Source: an uncultured Eubacteriales bacterium
GTDB lineage: Bacteria; Bacillota; Clostridia; Christensenellales; Aristaeellaceae
Assembly: GCA_900553265.1 (NCBI GenBank)
Contig: USDD01000067.1
Location: 1-14,693 of the forward strand
DNA: 14,693 bases
Direction of reading: 5' to 3'
Part shown: positions 7,729 through 13,332 of the stretch, piece by piece
Position numbering within the stretch: position 1 is the first letter of the stretch
Layout of the letters: each line of letters opens with the position of its first letter
Notes under the pieces: model-generated
What the model saw: the letters and a program-made list of their open reading frames with translations, nothing else
What the model was told of the DNA's origin: nothing
The model's database searches: none
Position numbers and translations under genes: made by a program

Positions 7729-7741
7729 GGGCGTTTCGCCC
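7729..7741 (-). promoter_or_regulatory. Small hairpin before the SpoIID-like ribosome site
   Basis: On the minus strand GGGCG-AAA-CGCCC followed by TTTTCTC, directly upstream of the AGGAGG at ~7716-7721. Five GC-rich pairs with a short T-run are weak for a terminator; possible attenuator or stabiliser. Confidence 0.3.
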
Positions 7742-7803
7742 GAATGCGCCGCGCGGACTGCGCGCTCGCCGGCGGCTGTTTCCAGTCTTTGCCAGTTTTC
7801 GGC

Positions 7804-7832
7804 ATTCTAAACCGCATGGGCCGTCTCGGGAA
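7804..7832 (-). promoter_or_regulatory. Weak promoter candidate for the SpoIID-like gene
   Basis: On minus TTCCCG (7827-7832), 17 bases, then TAGAAT (7804-7809). The -35 matches only half of consensus. It is the best candidate in the 168-base gap after the TauE-like gene; read-through from that gene is an alternative. Confidence 0.3.
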
Positions 7833-7844
7833 CTTTTTTTCCGC

Positions 7845-7866
7845 CCAATCGTCGAAAGGACGATGG
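7845..7866. repeat. Hairpin just downstream of the TauE-like gene
   Basis: ATCGTC (7848-7853) and GACGAT (7859-7864) pair across a five-base GAAAG loop, extended by CC/GG across a bulge. It sits 13 bases beyond the minus-strand stop at 7879. No T-run follows on minus, so it is at most a weak terminator or 3'-end stabiliser. Confidence 0.4.
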
Positions 7867-7878
7867 CGCCGTCCGTAT

Positions 7879-8655
7879 TCAGCTCGCGATCCACTCGGCG
7901 GCCAGCTTCACCGTCAGCAGCGCCAGCACGCCCAGCATCACCCAGCGCACCAGCTTCGCGCCCTTTTTCAGCGCCAGCCGGGAGCCGAGCCAGCCGCCGG
8001 CGATGGAGCACGCCGTGGCGGGAATCGCCAGCGCGTAGATCACGTTGCCCGCGGCGATGCGGGTAATCAGCGCCGAGATATTGCTGGCGAGGTTCACCGG
8101 CTTGGCCGTGGCCGAGGCCGTGACCATGTCCATACCCGCCGCCCAGGTCAGCAGCAGGATCAGGAAGGTGCCGGTGCCCGGGCCGAAGAAGCCGTCGTAA
8201 AAGCCGGTGGCCAGGCCGATCAGCGCACAGACCGCGCCGGTGCGGGCCGTGAAGGGCTTCGGCTTCGGCTCCACATTGCGACGCAGCAGCACCACCGCGC
8301 CCACCACGGGAATGGCGAACACCATGAACGCGCGCATGGCCTCGTTGCCCAGCGCCATGGCCGTGCGCGTGCCCAGCCAGGAACCCGGCAGCGCGCCGAC
8401 AACGGCGCACAGCGCCGGAGCTACCCGGAGCCTGCCGCTGCGGAAATAGCGAACGGTGGCCGTGAGCGTGCCGAAGGTGGAGGAAAATTTATTGTTGCCC
8501 GCGGCGAAGTCGTAGCTCAGTCCGGCCATCGTGTAGGCCGGCAGCGAAATCAGCCCGCCGCCGCCGCTGATGGCGTCCACCGTCGCGGCCAGAAACACCA
8601 TGGGCAGCACGATCAGAAGCATCGAAGGCGTAATCGTCACATGAATCCGCTCCAT
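7879..8655 (-). CDS. Sulfite exporter TauE/SafE family membrane protein
   Basis: A 258-residue polytopic membrane protein with about eight hydrophobic helices, typical of the TauE/SafE (DUF81) family. Visible family features are the N-terminal Gly-rich motif SGGGGLISLP after the first helix, the GNNKFSSTFGT motif, and the second-half counterpart TGFYDGFFGPGTGTF with ATAKPVNLASN, reflecting the internal two-fold repeat. Members move sulfite, sulfoacetate or other organosulfur or small anions across the membrane; the substrate here cannot be told and no sulfur gene is nearby. The ATG at 8653-8655 has no good ribosome site and sits about 18 bases after the predicted transcription start; a later ATG (residue 12) also lacks one. 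It is divergent from the FHA gene. Confidence 0.9.
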   Translation of the reverse strand: MERIHVTITPSMLLIVLPMVFLAATVDAISGGGGLISLPAYTMAGLSYDFAAGNNKFSSTFGTLTATVRYFRSGRLRVAPALCAVVGALPGSWLGTRTAMALGNEAMRAFMVFAIPVVGAVVLLRRNVEPKPKPFTARTGAVCALIGLATGFYDGFFGPGTGTFLILLLTWAAGMDMVTASATAKPVNLASNISALITRIAAGNVIYALAIPATACSIAGGWLGSRLALKKGAKLVRWVMLGVLALLTVKLAAEWIAS

Positions 8656-8679
8656 TCGTTGCGTTTGCGTTTTGCTTCA

Positions 8680-8688
8680 ATTATATCA
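8680..8688 (-). promoter_or_regulatory. Extended -10 promoter of the TauE-like gene
   Basis: On minus TGATATAAT: a perfect TATAAT (8680-8685) with the TG extension. No recognisable -35 lies 16-18 bases upstream, which extended -10 promoters tolerate. Start expected near 8673, giving a leader of about 18 bases without a Shine-Dalgarno. Confidence 0.65.
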
Positions 8689-8769
8689 TCCGCACATGGC
8701 GCAAATGGGGTAAAAAACGGACTTTTTCGGTCGGAAGCCGTGAATTCGCGTCGAAACCGCCCGACGGAT

Positions 8770-8798
8770 TTGCACCGCACGCGGTTTCTTGCTATAAT
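8770..8798 (+). promoter_or_regulatory. Sigma-A-type promoter of the FHA-SEDS-PBP cluster
   Basis: TTGCAC (8770-8775), 17-base spacer, TATAAT (8793-8798), with TGC before the -10 box. Start expected near 8805, leaving a 28-base leader that contains the AAAGGAGG ribosome site. Confidence 0.85.
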
Positions 8799-8832
8799 GA
8801 GGGAAAGAACCTTCACCAAAGGAGGCGGCGAA

Positions 8833-10092
8833 ATGAGCCGGGACGCCTACGAGCTGCTCGCGCTGGGCGCGCGATACGTCTTTGCGGGGCTGATGGTGCT
8901 GATCGCGCTGCGCGCTGCGCGGCTGACCGCCGTGGACAGCCGGCGCGCGGCAAAGCTGCGGCGGCTGTCGCCCATGACGGGTCTCAGCGGCGAGCTGGTG
9001 GTGCTGGAGGGCGACGGCAAGGCGCCCCGGGGCATGCGCTATCCCGTCATCCGCGAGGGCATGATCGGCTCGGCGCGCAGCTGCGACGTGCGCATCCGAC
9101 ACGCGTCGGTGCGCCGCCGCCACGCCTGCTTCCAGCTGACCGAGCAGGGGCTCTCCGTCCGAGACCACGCGGGCGCGCGCCTGCGCGACGGCGACGGCGA
9201 GGTCGTGCGCGAGATGACGCTGCTGGACGGCGACAGCTTCTGGGTCGGCCGCATCCATCTGCTGCTGGTGCTCTCCAACGCCACCGCCGCTCAGTCCCGC
9301 CGCGCGCCGGAGGATCTCTTCGCCACCCGGCGGGAGGAGGACTGGGACGGCGAAGGAGCCGCCTGTAACGGCGAGGACTGGGAGGCCCGCGCGGAGACGC
9401 GTTCCCGGGACGGCTTTGACGAGGAGCGGGATTGGGACGAGAACACGCCTCGGAATTCGACTTTTGATAGAACGAGCGACTGCAACGCCGCTTCCCTCCG
9501 CACGTCCTGCCAGACGGATATGCGCCGCGCGGCGGAACGGGAAAGCGATGCGCTCTGCTCCCACAGTTTTTCTTCTGTGCACGGCGCTTCGGACAATCTC
9601 CACAGAACTTCCGATGGTTATTCCGATTTGCGCAGCCGCGATACCAGTTTCCGTGCTTCCCGCGGCGAAGCGTCTCCTCTTCCGGGAATCGCCCGGGATT
9701 CTGCGCCGCGCGGCGGCGGGCAGCGCCCCGTGGAACCGTCCATCTCCCGCGAAGACCGGCGTTCGCACGCTTTCGCGCCGCGCGGCGACGGGCAGCGCCC
9801 CGCGGAGCCGTCCATCTCACGCGAAGACCGGTGCTCGCACGCTTTCGCGCCGCGCGGCGAGGGGCAGCGCTCCGTGGAGCCGTCCATCTCACGCGAAGAC
9901 CGGTACTCGCACGCTTCCGCGCCGCGCGGCGAAGGGCTGCGCTCCGCGGAACCGTCCATCTCCCGCGAAGACCGGTGCTCGCACGCTTCCGCGCCGCGCG
10001 GCGGCATGAAGCGCTCCTCCCAGCCGCGCGTCAGGGAGGGCGTCCGCCGCGAGCCCGAGCCGCCGGACGATCTGTTTATGGACGACCTCTGA
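8833..10092 (+). CDS. Membrane-anchored FHA domain protein with C-terminal tandem repeats
   Basis: A 419-residue protein. ATG at 8833 follows AAAGGAGG by seven bases. Residues ~8-30 are one transmembrane helix (LLALGARYVFAGLMVLIAL). Residues ~53-148 fit a forkhead-associated (FHA) fold, usually a phosphothreonine reader: MIGSARSCDVRI, VRRRHACF, then LLDGDSFWVGRIHLLL. However, the usual Gly-Arg is Gly79-Ser80, the Ser of S-x-x-H is Arg94, and the loop that should hold Asn-Gly reads HAGARLRDG. Residues ~150-290 are polar, low-complexity and less GC-rich. Residues 291-386 are four 24-residue repeats, with a partial fifth, before an acidic end (DDLFMDDL). The domain is probably cytoplasmic beneath the membrane. 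It heads a cluster with SEDS and PBP genes, as seen in Actinobacteria and Clostridia, so a scaffold or regulator of wall synthesis is inferred. No Ser/Thr kinase or phosphatase is in the window. Confidence 0.85.
   Translation: MSRDAYELLALGARYVFAGLMVLIALRAARLTAVDSRRAAKLRRLSPMTGLSGELVVLEGDGKAPRGMRYPVIREGMIGSARSCDVRIRHASVRRRHACFQLTEQGLSVRDHAGARLRDGDGEVVREMTLLDGDSFWVGRIHLLLVLSNATAAQSRRAPEDLFATRREEDWDGEGAACNGEDWEARAETRSRDGFDEERDWDENTPRNSTFDRTSDCNAASLRTSCQTDMRRAAERESDALCSHSFSSVHGASDNLHRTSDGYSDLRSRDTSFRASRGEASPLPGIARDSAPRGGGQRPVEPSISREDRRSHAFAPRGDGQRPAEPSISREDRCSHAFAPRGEGQRSVEPSISREDRYSHASAPRGEGLRSAEPSISREDRCSHASAPRGGMKRSSQPRVREGVRREPEPPDDLFMDDL
9703..10032 (+). repeat. 72-bp in-frame tandem repeats (4 full, 1 partial)
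   Basis: Units at 9703-9774, 9775-9846, 9847-9918 and 9919-9990, then a decayed unit to about 10032. Each encodes 24 residues with the pattern APRGxGxRxxEPSISREDRxSHAx. Variable positions cluster at residues 5, 7, 9, 10, 20 and 24; the core EPSISREDR is invariant in the four full units. Confidence 0.95.
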
Positions 10093-10145
10093 CGATGTGT
10101 TTTTCGAAAACGCTGAAATTCGACTTGCAAGGCTGAACCGCCTCT

Positions 10146-10182
10146 CTGCGCAGGATTTTCCCGACATTCAGTCTCTGCGCAG
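10146..10182. repeat. Paired palindromes in the FHA-SEDS gap
   Basis: CTGCGCAG, itself a perfect palindrome, occurs at 10146-10153 and 10175-10182, flanking 21 bases. The stretch 10148-10170 closely matches 11546-11567 in the next gap of the cluster (GCGCAG, ATTTTCCCG and TTCA blocks). Confidence 0.6.
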
Positions 10183-10199
10183 CACTGGCCTGCTTTTTT
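10179..10199 (+). terminator. Weak terminator candidate after the FHA gene
   Basis: GCAG-CACTGGC-CTGC followed by six T residues (10194-10199). The four-pair stem is short, so partial read-through into the SEDS gene is expected if it works at all. Confidence 0.25.
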
Positions 10200-10225
10200 C
10201 CCCGACCGACTACTGAGGACGCGAT

Positions 10226-11512
10226 ATGAGCAAAAAAGTTGAGCGAATGCGCCGGGCGCTGATGCGGTCGAACACGCGGCTGCTGCTGTCCGCCGTGGCG
10301 ATCTTTCAGGCGCTGGCGCTGGCGCTGGTAGCCTTCCGCGGCGACGCGGTGAGCACGCAGGCGCTGATACTGGCCGCGGCGGTGCCCCTCGGCACCATTC
10401 TGACGGCCAACCTGATGGGCAGGCTCTGGCCCGTGGATCGGGCGATTCTCATTCTGGTGATGCTGCTTCTGTCCGTGGGCGTCATCACGCTTCAGGGCAT
10501 CGCGAAATCCGAGTCCACGCCGCGCACCCACGCCCTGTACGCCGCGGCGGGCGTAATCGCCCTGTTCGCCGGCGCGGCGTTCGTCCGCCGATGGACGAGC
10601 TGGAAGAAATTCGCCGTGCCGCTGGCCGCGCTGTGCCTGCTGGCGCTGGCCTCGCCCTGGGTGATGGGTACGTGGAAGGGCGGCGCGCGCAACTGGATCG
10701 TGATTATCCCCAACAGGCTGACCATTCAGCCCAGCGAATTCATGAAGCCGGTGCTCATCGTGGTGCTGGCCGCGGGCTTTTCCAACCGGCCGAGGTTCGT
10801 CAAATGCCTGCGGCCCATCGCCTTCGCGGCGGCCTGCTGCGCCATCCTGCTCAGCGAGCGCGATCTGGGCGCGGTGCTGCTGTATTTCCTGACCACGGTG
10901 CTGATGTACTACGCGGCCACGTCCAACGCGCTTCTGACGCTGGCGGGACTGGGCATGGGCGCGGGCGCGGCGGTGATCGCCTACCACTCCTTCGAATACG
11001 TCCGCGACCGCATCGCCATCTGGATCAACCCCTGGTCGGATGTGGAGAACACCGGCTGGCAGCTGGTGCAGTCCCTCATCGCCATCGGCTCCGGCGGGCT
11101 GTTCGGCATGGGGCTGGGCCTGGGCAATCCGCAGAACGTGCCGCTGTACCACTCCGACTTCATCTTTGCCTCCATCTCCGAGGAATTCGGGCTGATCTTC
11201 GCCGTGGCGCTGCTGGCGGTCTACGTGGTCATCGTGCTGCGCGGGCTGCTGACGGCCATGAACGCCCGCACGAGCTTCCATTCGCTGGCGGCCTTCGGGC
11301 TGGTGGTGGAGCTGGGACTTCAGACGATGCTCATCGTGGGCGGCACGACGAAGCTGCTGCCGCTGACGGGCGTGACGCTGCCGCTGGTCTCCTACGGCGG
11401 CTCGTCACTGGTGAGCATGTGCTTTTCCATGGGACTTCTGCTGGGCATCTCGTCCATGAACGCCGAGGACGAGGCCCGGGACATCGACCGGCTGGCGCTG
11501 AGCGAGACCTAG
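10226..11512 (+). CDS. SEDS family peptidoglycan polymerase (FtsW/RodA/SpoVE)
   Basis: A 428-residue polytopic membrane protein with about ten hydrophobic helices, normal for SEDS proteins, which polymerise lipid II into glycan strands at the outer membrane face. Signatures: GARNWIVIIPNRLTIQPSEFMK (GA-x-x-W and QPSEF) at about 153-174; the catalytic Asp213 in SERDLGAVL; GSGGLFGMGLGLG; PLYHSDFIFASISEEFGLI; and GGTTKLLPLTGVTLPLVSYGGSSL near the end. The ATG at 10226 follows TGAGGA by six bases; the gene starts 133 bases after the FHA stop. The class B PBP gene downstream is its expected partner. Whether it serves division, elongation or sporulation cannot be told from sequence, so no symbol is given. 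It lacks a C-terminal extension. Confidence 0.95.
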   Translation: MSKKVERMRRALMRSNTRLLLSAVAIFQALALALVAFRGDAVSTQALILAAAVPLGTILTANLMGRLWPVDRAILILVMLLLSVGVITLQGIAKSESTPRTHALYAAAGVIALFAGAAFVRRWTSWKKFAVPLAALCLLALASPWVMGTWKGGARNWIVIIPNRLTIQPSEFMKPVLIVVLAAGFSNRPRFVKCLRPIAFAAACCAILLSERDLGAVLLYFLTTVLMYYAATSNALLTLAGLGMGAGAAVIAYHSFEYVRDRIAIWINPWSDVENTGWQLVQSLIAIGSGGLFGMGLGLGNPQNVPLYHSDFIFASISEEFGLIFAVALLAVYVVIVLRGLLTAMNARTSFHSLAAFGLVVELGLQTMLIVGGTTKLLPLTGVTLPLVSYGGSSLVSMCFSMGLLLGISSMNAEDEARDIDRLALSET

Positions 11513-11518
11513 AGCGGA

Positions 11519-11664
11519 TTTCTGAAACGAAGCAGCGGCAGTTTCGCGCAGATTTTCCCGCAATTCAAGGATGAAAACCGAAGGTTTACTGGAGGTAAAT
11601 CGAGGTTTGAAGACGCGGAAGTGCCGGAAAAGATGCCGATAATGCCCGCCGGTGAATTCAGAAA
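11519..11664. repeat. 146-base imperfect palindrome in the SEDS-PBP gap
   Basis: Arms mirror around base ~11592: TTTCTGAA (11519-11526) with TTCAGAAA (11657-11664); TTTTCC (11553-11558) with GGAAAA (11626-11631); AAACC (11575-11579) with GGTTT (11604-11608); TTTAC (11585-11589) with GTAAA (11595-11599). All pairs share nearly the same centre, so this is one long structure, not chance hairpins. As RNA it would fold into a long interrupted hairpin with TGGAG at the tip. It fills most of the 179-base gap; no T-run follows. Confidence 0.75.
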
Positions 11665-11691
11665 CACGCTCGAATCGGGAGATACAAAAAT

Positions 11692-13083
11692 ATGAAAGAG
11701 CTGAGACACAACATGCGCCTCATCGGCGCGCTGGTAGTCGTCGCCTTTGTGGGGCTGTCGGCGTGGTTTGCGCTGACGGTGTTCGAGCAGGGCGGCATCT
11801 GGGCCTCCACCAGCTACAACACCCGCCTGAACGCGTCCGGCGCGTTCCGCGGCGACATCCTTGACCGAAACGGCACGACGCTGGCCGCCACCGTGGACGG
11901 GCAGCGCGTCTATGCCGACAGCGCGGCGGCGCGGCGGGCGCTGGCCGCCACCGTGGGCGACACCCGCGGCATGTCGGGCACCGGCGTGGAGAGCGCCTAT
12001 TCCGCCCAGCTGCTGGATCTGTCCGATTCGCTGCTGGAGCGCCTGAGCGCGCTGTTCAACGGCGAAAAGCGCCGGGGCAACACGGTGCAGCTGACCATCG
12101 ACGCGCGGCTGACCGAGGCCATTTCCGCCGCCTTCCCGTCGGGCTATCGCGGCGCGGTGTGCGTCATGAATTATCAGACCAACGAGATTCTGGCCATGGT
12201 CTCCAAGCCCGACTACGACCCTTACGACGTGGGCGGCGAGGACGTGGAGGACACGGCCTATCTGAACCGCTGTCTGCAGGGGCTCTACACGCCGGGCTCG
12301 GTGTTCAAGATGGTGACCATGGCCGCGGCGCTGGAGAACGACCCGAACGTGCTCAGTCAGACCTTCCTGTGCAACGGAACCTGGGAATACGAGGGCGGGC
12401 GCATCGTCTGCGCCGGCAAGACCGCCCACGGCGAGATCAACCTGACCACGGCGCTGGAGAAGAGCTGCAACGTCACCTTCGGCAAGCTCGCCTATCAGCT
12501 GGGGCTGAACCGCCTGCGCGAGACGGCGGAGAAGATGGGCTTCAACGAGAACATGAAGCTCGGCGACTTCGCCATCTACAACTCGAAATTCCCCACTGAT
12601 TCCTCCAACATGTCCGATCTGGTCTGGGCCGGCATTGGTCAGAGCACCGTGCTGGTCACGCCCATGCACATGTGCATGATCACCGCGTCCATCGCCAACG
12701 GCGGCATGCTGCCCCGACCCAAGCTCATTCGCCGCATCACCTCGGCCACCGGCGCGGTGGTGCGCGACGGCTCCGGCCTGAGCGGCCGCCCGGTGATGAG
12801 CGCCGAGACCGCCGCGGCCATCGAGGACGCCATGCGCCAGGCGGTGCAGTCCGGAACGGCCAGGCGCGCGCAGATTTCCGGCTGCACCGTCTGCGGCAAG
12901 ACCGGCTCCGCCGAGACCAGCGACGACAAGAGCGTGGAGACAAACTCCTGGTTCTGCGGCTACATCGACGACGACGCGCACCCCTACGTCGTGTCCGTCG
13001 TCGTCGAACAGGGCGGCGCGGGCTCTCGCCTCGCCACCGAGCTGGGCGCGCAGGCGCTGAAGGCCGCCATCGCCCTGAACTGA
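11692..13083 (+). CDS. Class B penicillin-binding protein (PbpA/FtsI-like transpeptidase)
   Basis: A 463-residue bitopic membrane protein that cross-links peptidoglycan outside the cell. One N-terminal helix (about 9-30) anchors it. A short dimerisation region begins with FRGDILDRNGTTLA (52-65). The transpeptidase domain has all three active-site motifs: S203-V-F-K206 in TPGSVFKM, S258-C-N260, and K403-T-G405 in CGKTGSAE. At 463 residues it matches the short PbpA type of Actinobacteria and Clostridia rather than full FtsI. ATG at 11692 follows GGGAG by about ten bases, a slightly long gap. It sits behind a SEDS gene, its usual polymerase partner, with a long palindrome between them, and ends 14 bases before a strong terminator. 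It should bind beta-lactams. Confidence 0.95.
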   Translation: MKELRHNMRLIGALVVVAFVGLSAWFALTVFEQGGIWASTSYNTRLNASGAFRGDILDRNGTTLAATVDGQRVYADSAAARRALAATVGDTRGMSGTGVESAYSAQLLDLSDSLLERLSALFNGEKRRGNTVQLTIDARLTEAISAAFPSGYRGAVCVMNYQTNEILAMVSKPDYDPYDVGGEDVEDTAYLNRCLQGLYTPGSVFKMVTMAAALENDPNVLSQTFLCNGTWEYEGGRIVCAGKTAHGEINLTTALEKSCNVTFGKLAYQLGLNRLRETAEKMGFNENMKLGDFAIYNSKFPTDSSNMSDLVWAGIGQSTVLVTPMHMCMITASIANGGMLPRPKLIRRITSATGAVVRDGSGLSGRPVMSAETAAAIEDAMRQAVQSGTARRAQISGCTVCGKTGSAETSDDKSVETNSWFCGYIDDDAHPYVVSVVVEQGGAGSRLATELGAQALKAAIALN

Positions 13084-13097
13084 TGCTTTTCCTTCCT

Positions 13098-13130
13098 GAC
13101 AGGCTCCCCCGACGGGAGCCTGTCTTTTTT
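13098..13130 (+). terminator. Strong intrinsic terminator closing the cell-wall cluster
   Basis: Perfect 11-bp stem GACAGGCTCCC (13098-13108) and GGGAGCCTGTC (13114-13124), five-base loop, then six T residues (13125-13130). Confidence 0.97.
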
Positions 13131-13245
13131 GTGAAATGGTAATTTCGTATCCTCGCACAAAACAATCTTCCTACAAAGCGCATAAAATCGTCTGTGTAAC
13201 ATATTTTTATATGACCATTTTCCGCTCAAAGGTGCGTTTTGCATA

Positions 13246-13274
13246 TTGACATTGTATACAAATCATGTTATGAT
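13246..13274 (+). promoter_or_regulatory. Consensus promoter of the ABC transporter operon
   Basis: TTGACA (13246-13251), 17-base spacer, TATGAT (13269-13274) with TGT in front as extended -10. The surrounding ~190 bases are distinctly AT-rich compared with the rest of the window. Start expected near 13281, leaving a ~52-base leader. Confidence 0.92.
13252..13261. promoter_or_regulatory. Palindromic operator candidate within the promoter
   Basis: TTGTATACAA is a perfect 10-bp palindrome immediately after the -35 box, where a bound repressor would block polymerase. The GTATAC core resembles GntR/FadR-family operators; the regulator is not in the window. Confidence 0.5.
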
Positions 13275-13287
13275 AATAACAGCATTC

Positions 13288-13310
13288 GTTAAGTGATTGT
13301 AATTCTTAAC
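13288..13310 (+). promoter_or_regulatory. Inverted repeat in the ABC operon leader
   Basis: GTTAAG (13288-13293) and CTTAAC (13305-13310) pair perfectly across 11 bases, shortly after the predicted transcription start and 10 bases before the ribosome site. Second operator or leader hairpin. Confidence 0.45.
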
Positions 13311-13332
13311 ACGCATATGAGGAGGGAACGCC

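Noticed and set aside
9703..10032. Tandem repeats considered as a CRISPR array
   Set aside because: Units abut without spacers, are a multiple of three in length and stay in frame within the FHA gene.
5680..10092. A very long plus-strand open frame (1470 codons) running through the SpoIID-like and TauE-like genes into the FHA gene
   Set aside because: Only the part from 8833 is real. The rest is antisense to two recognisable genes, rich in Arg, His, Gly and Ala as expected of GC-rich shadow frames, and has no ribosome site at its start.
11509..13158. 549-codon minus-strand frame across the PBP gene
   Set aside because: Antisense to a gene with all three transpeptidase motifs; composition typical of a mirror frame. 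The same applies to 13306-14511 opposite the ABC ATPase.
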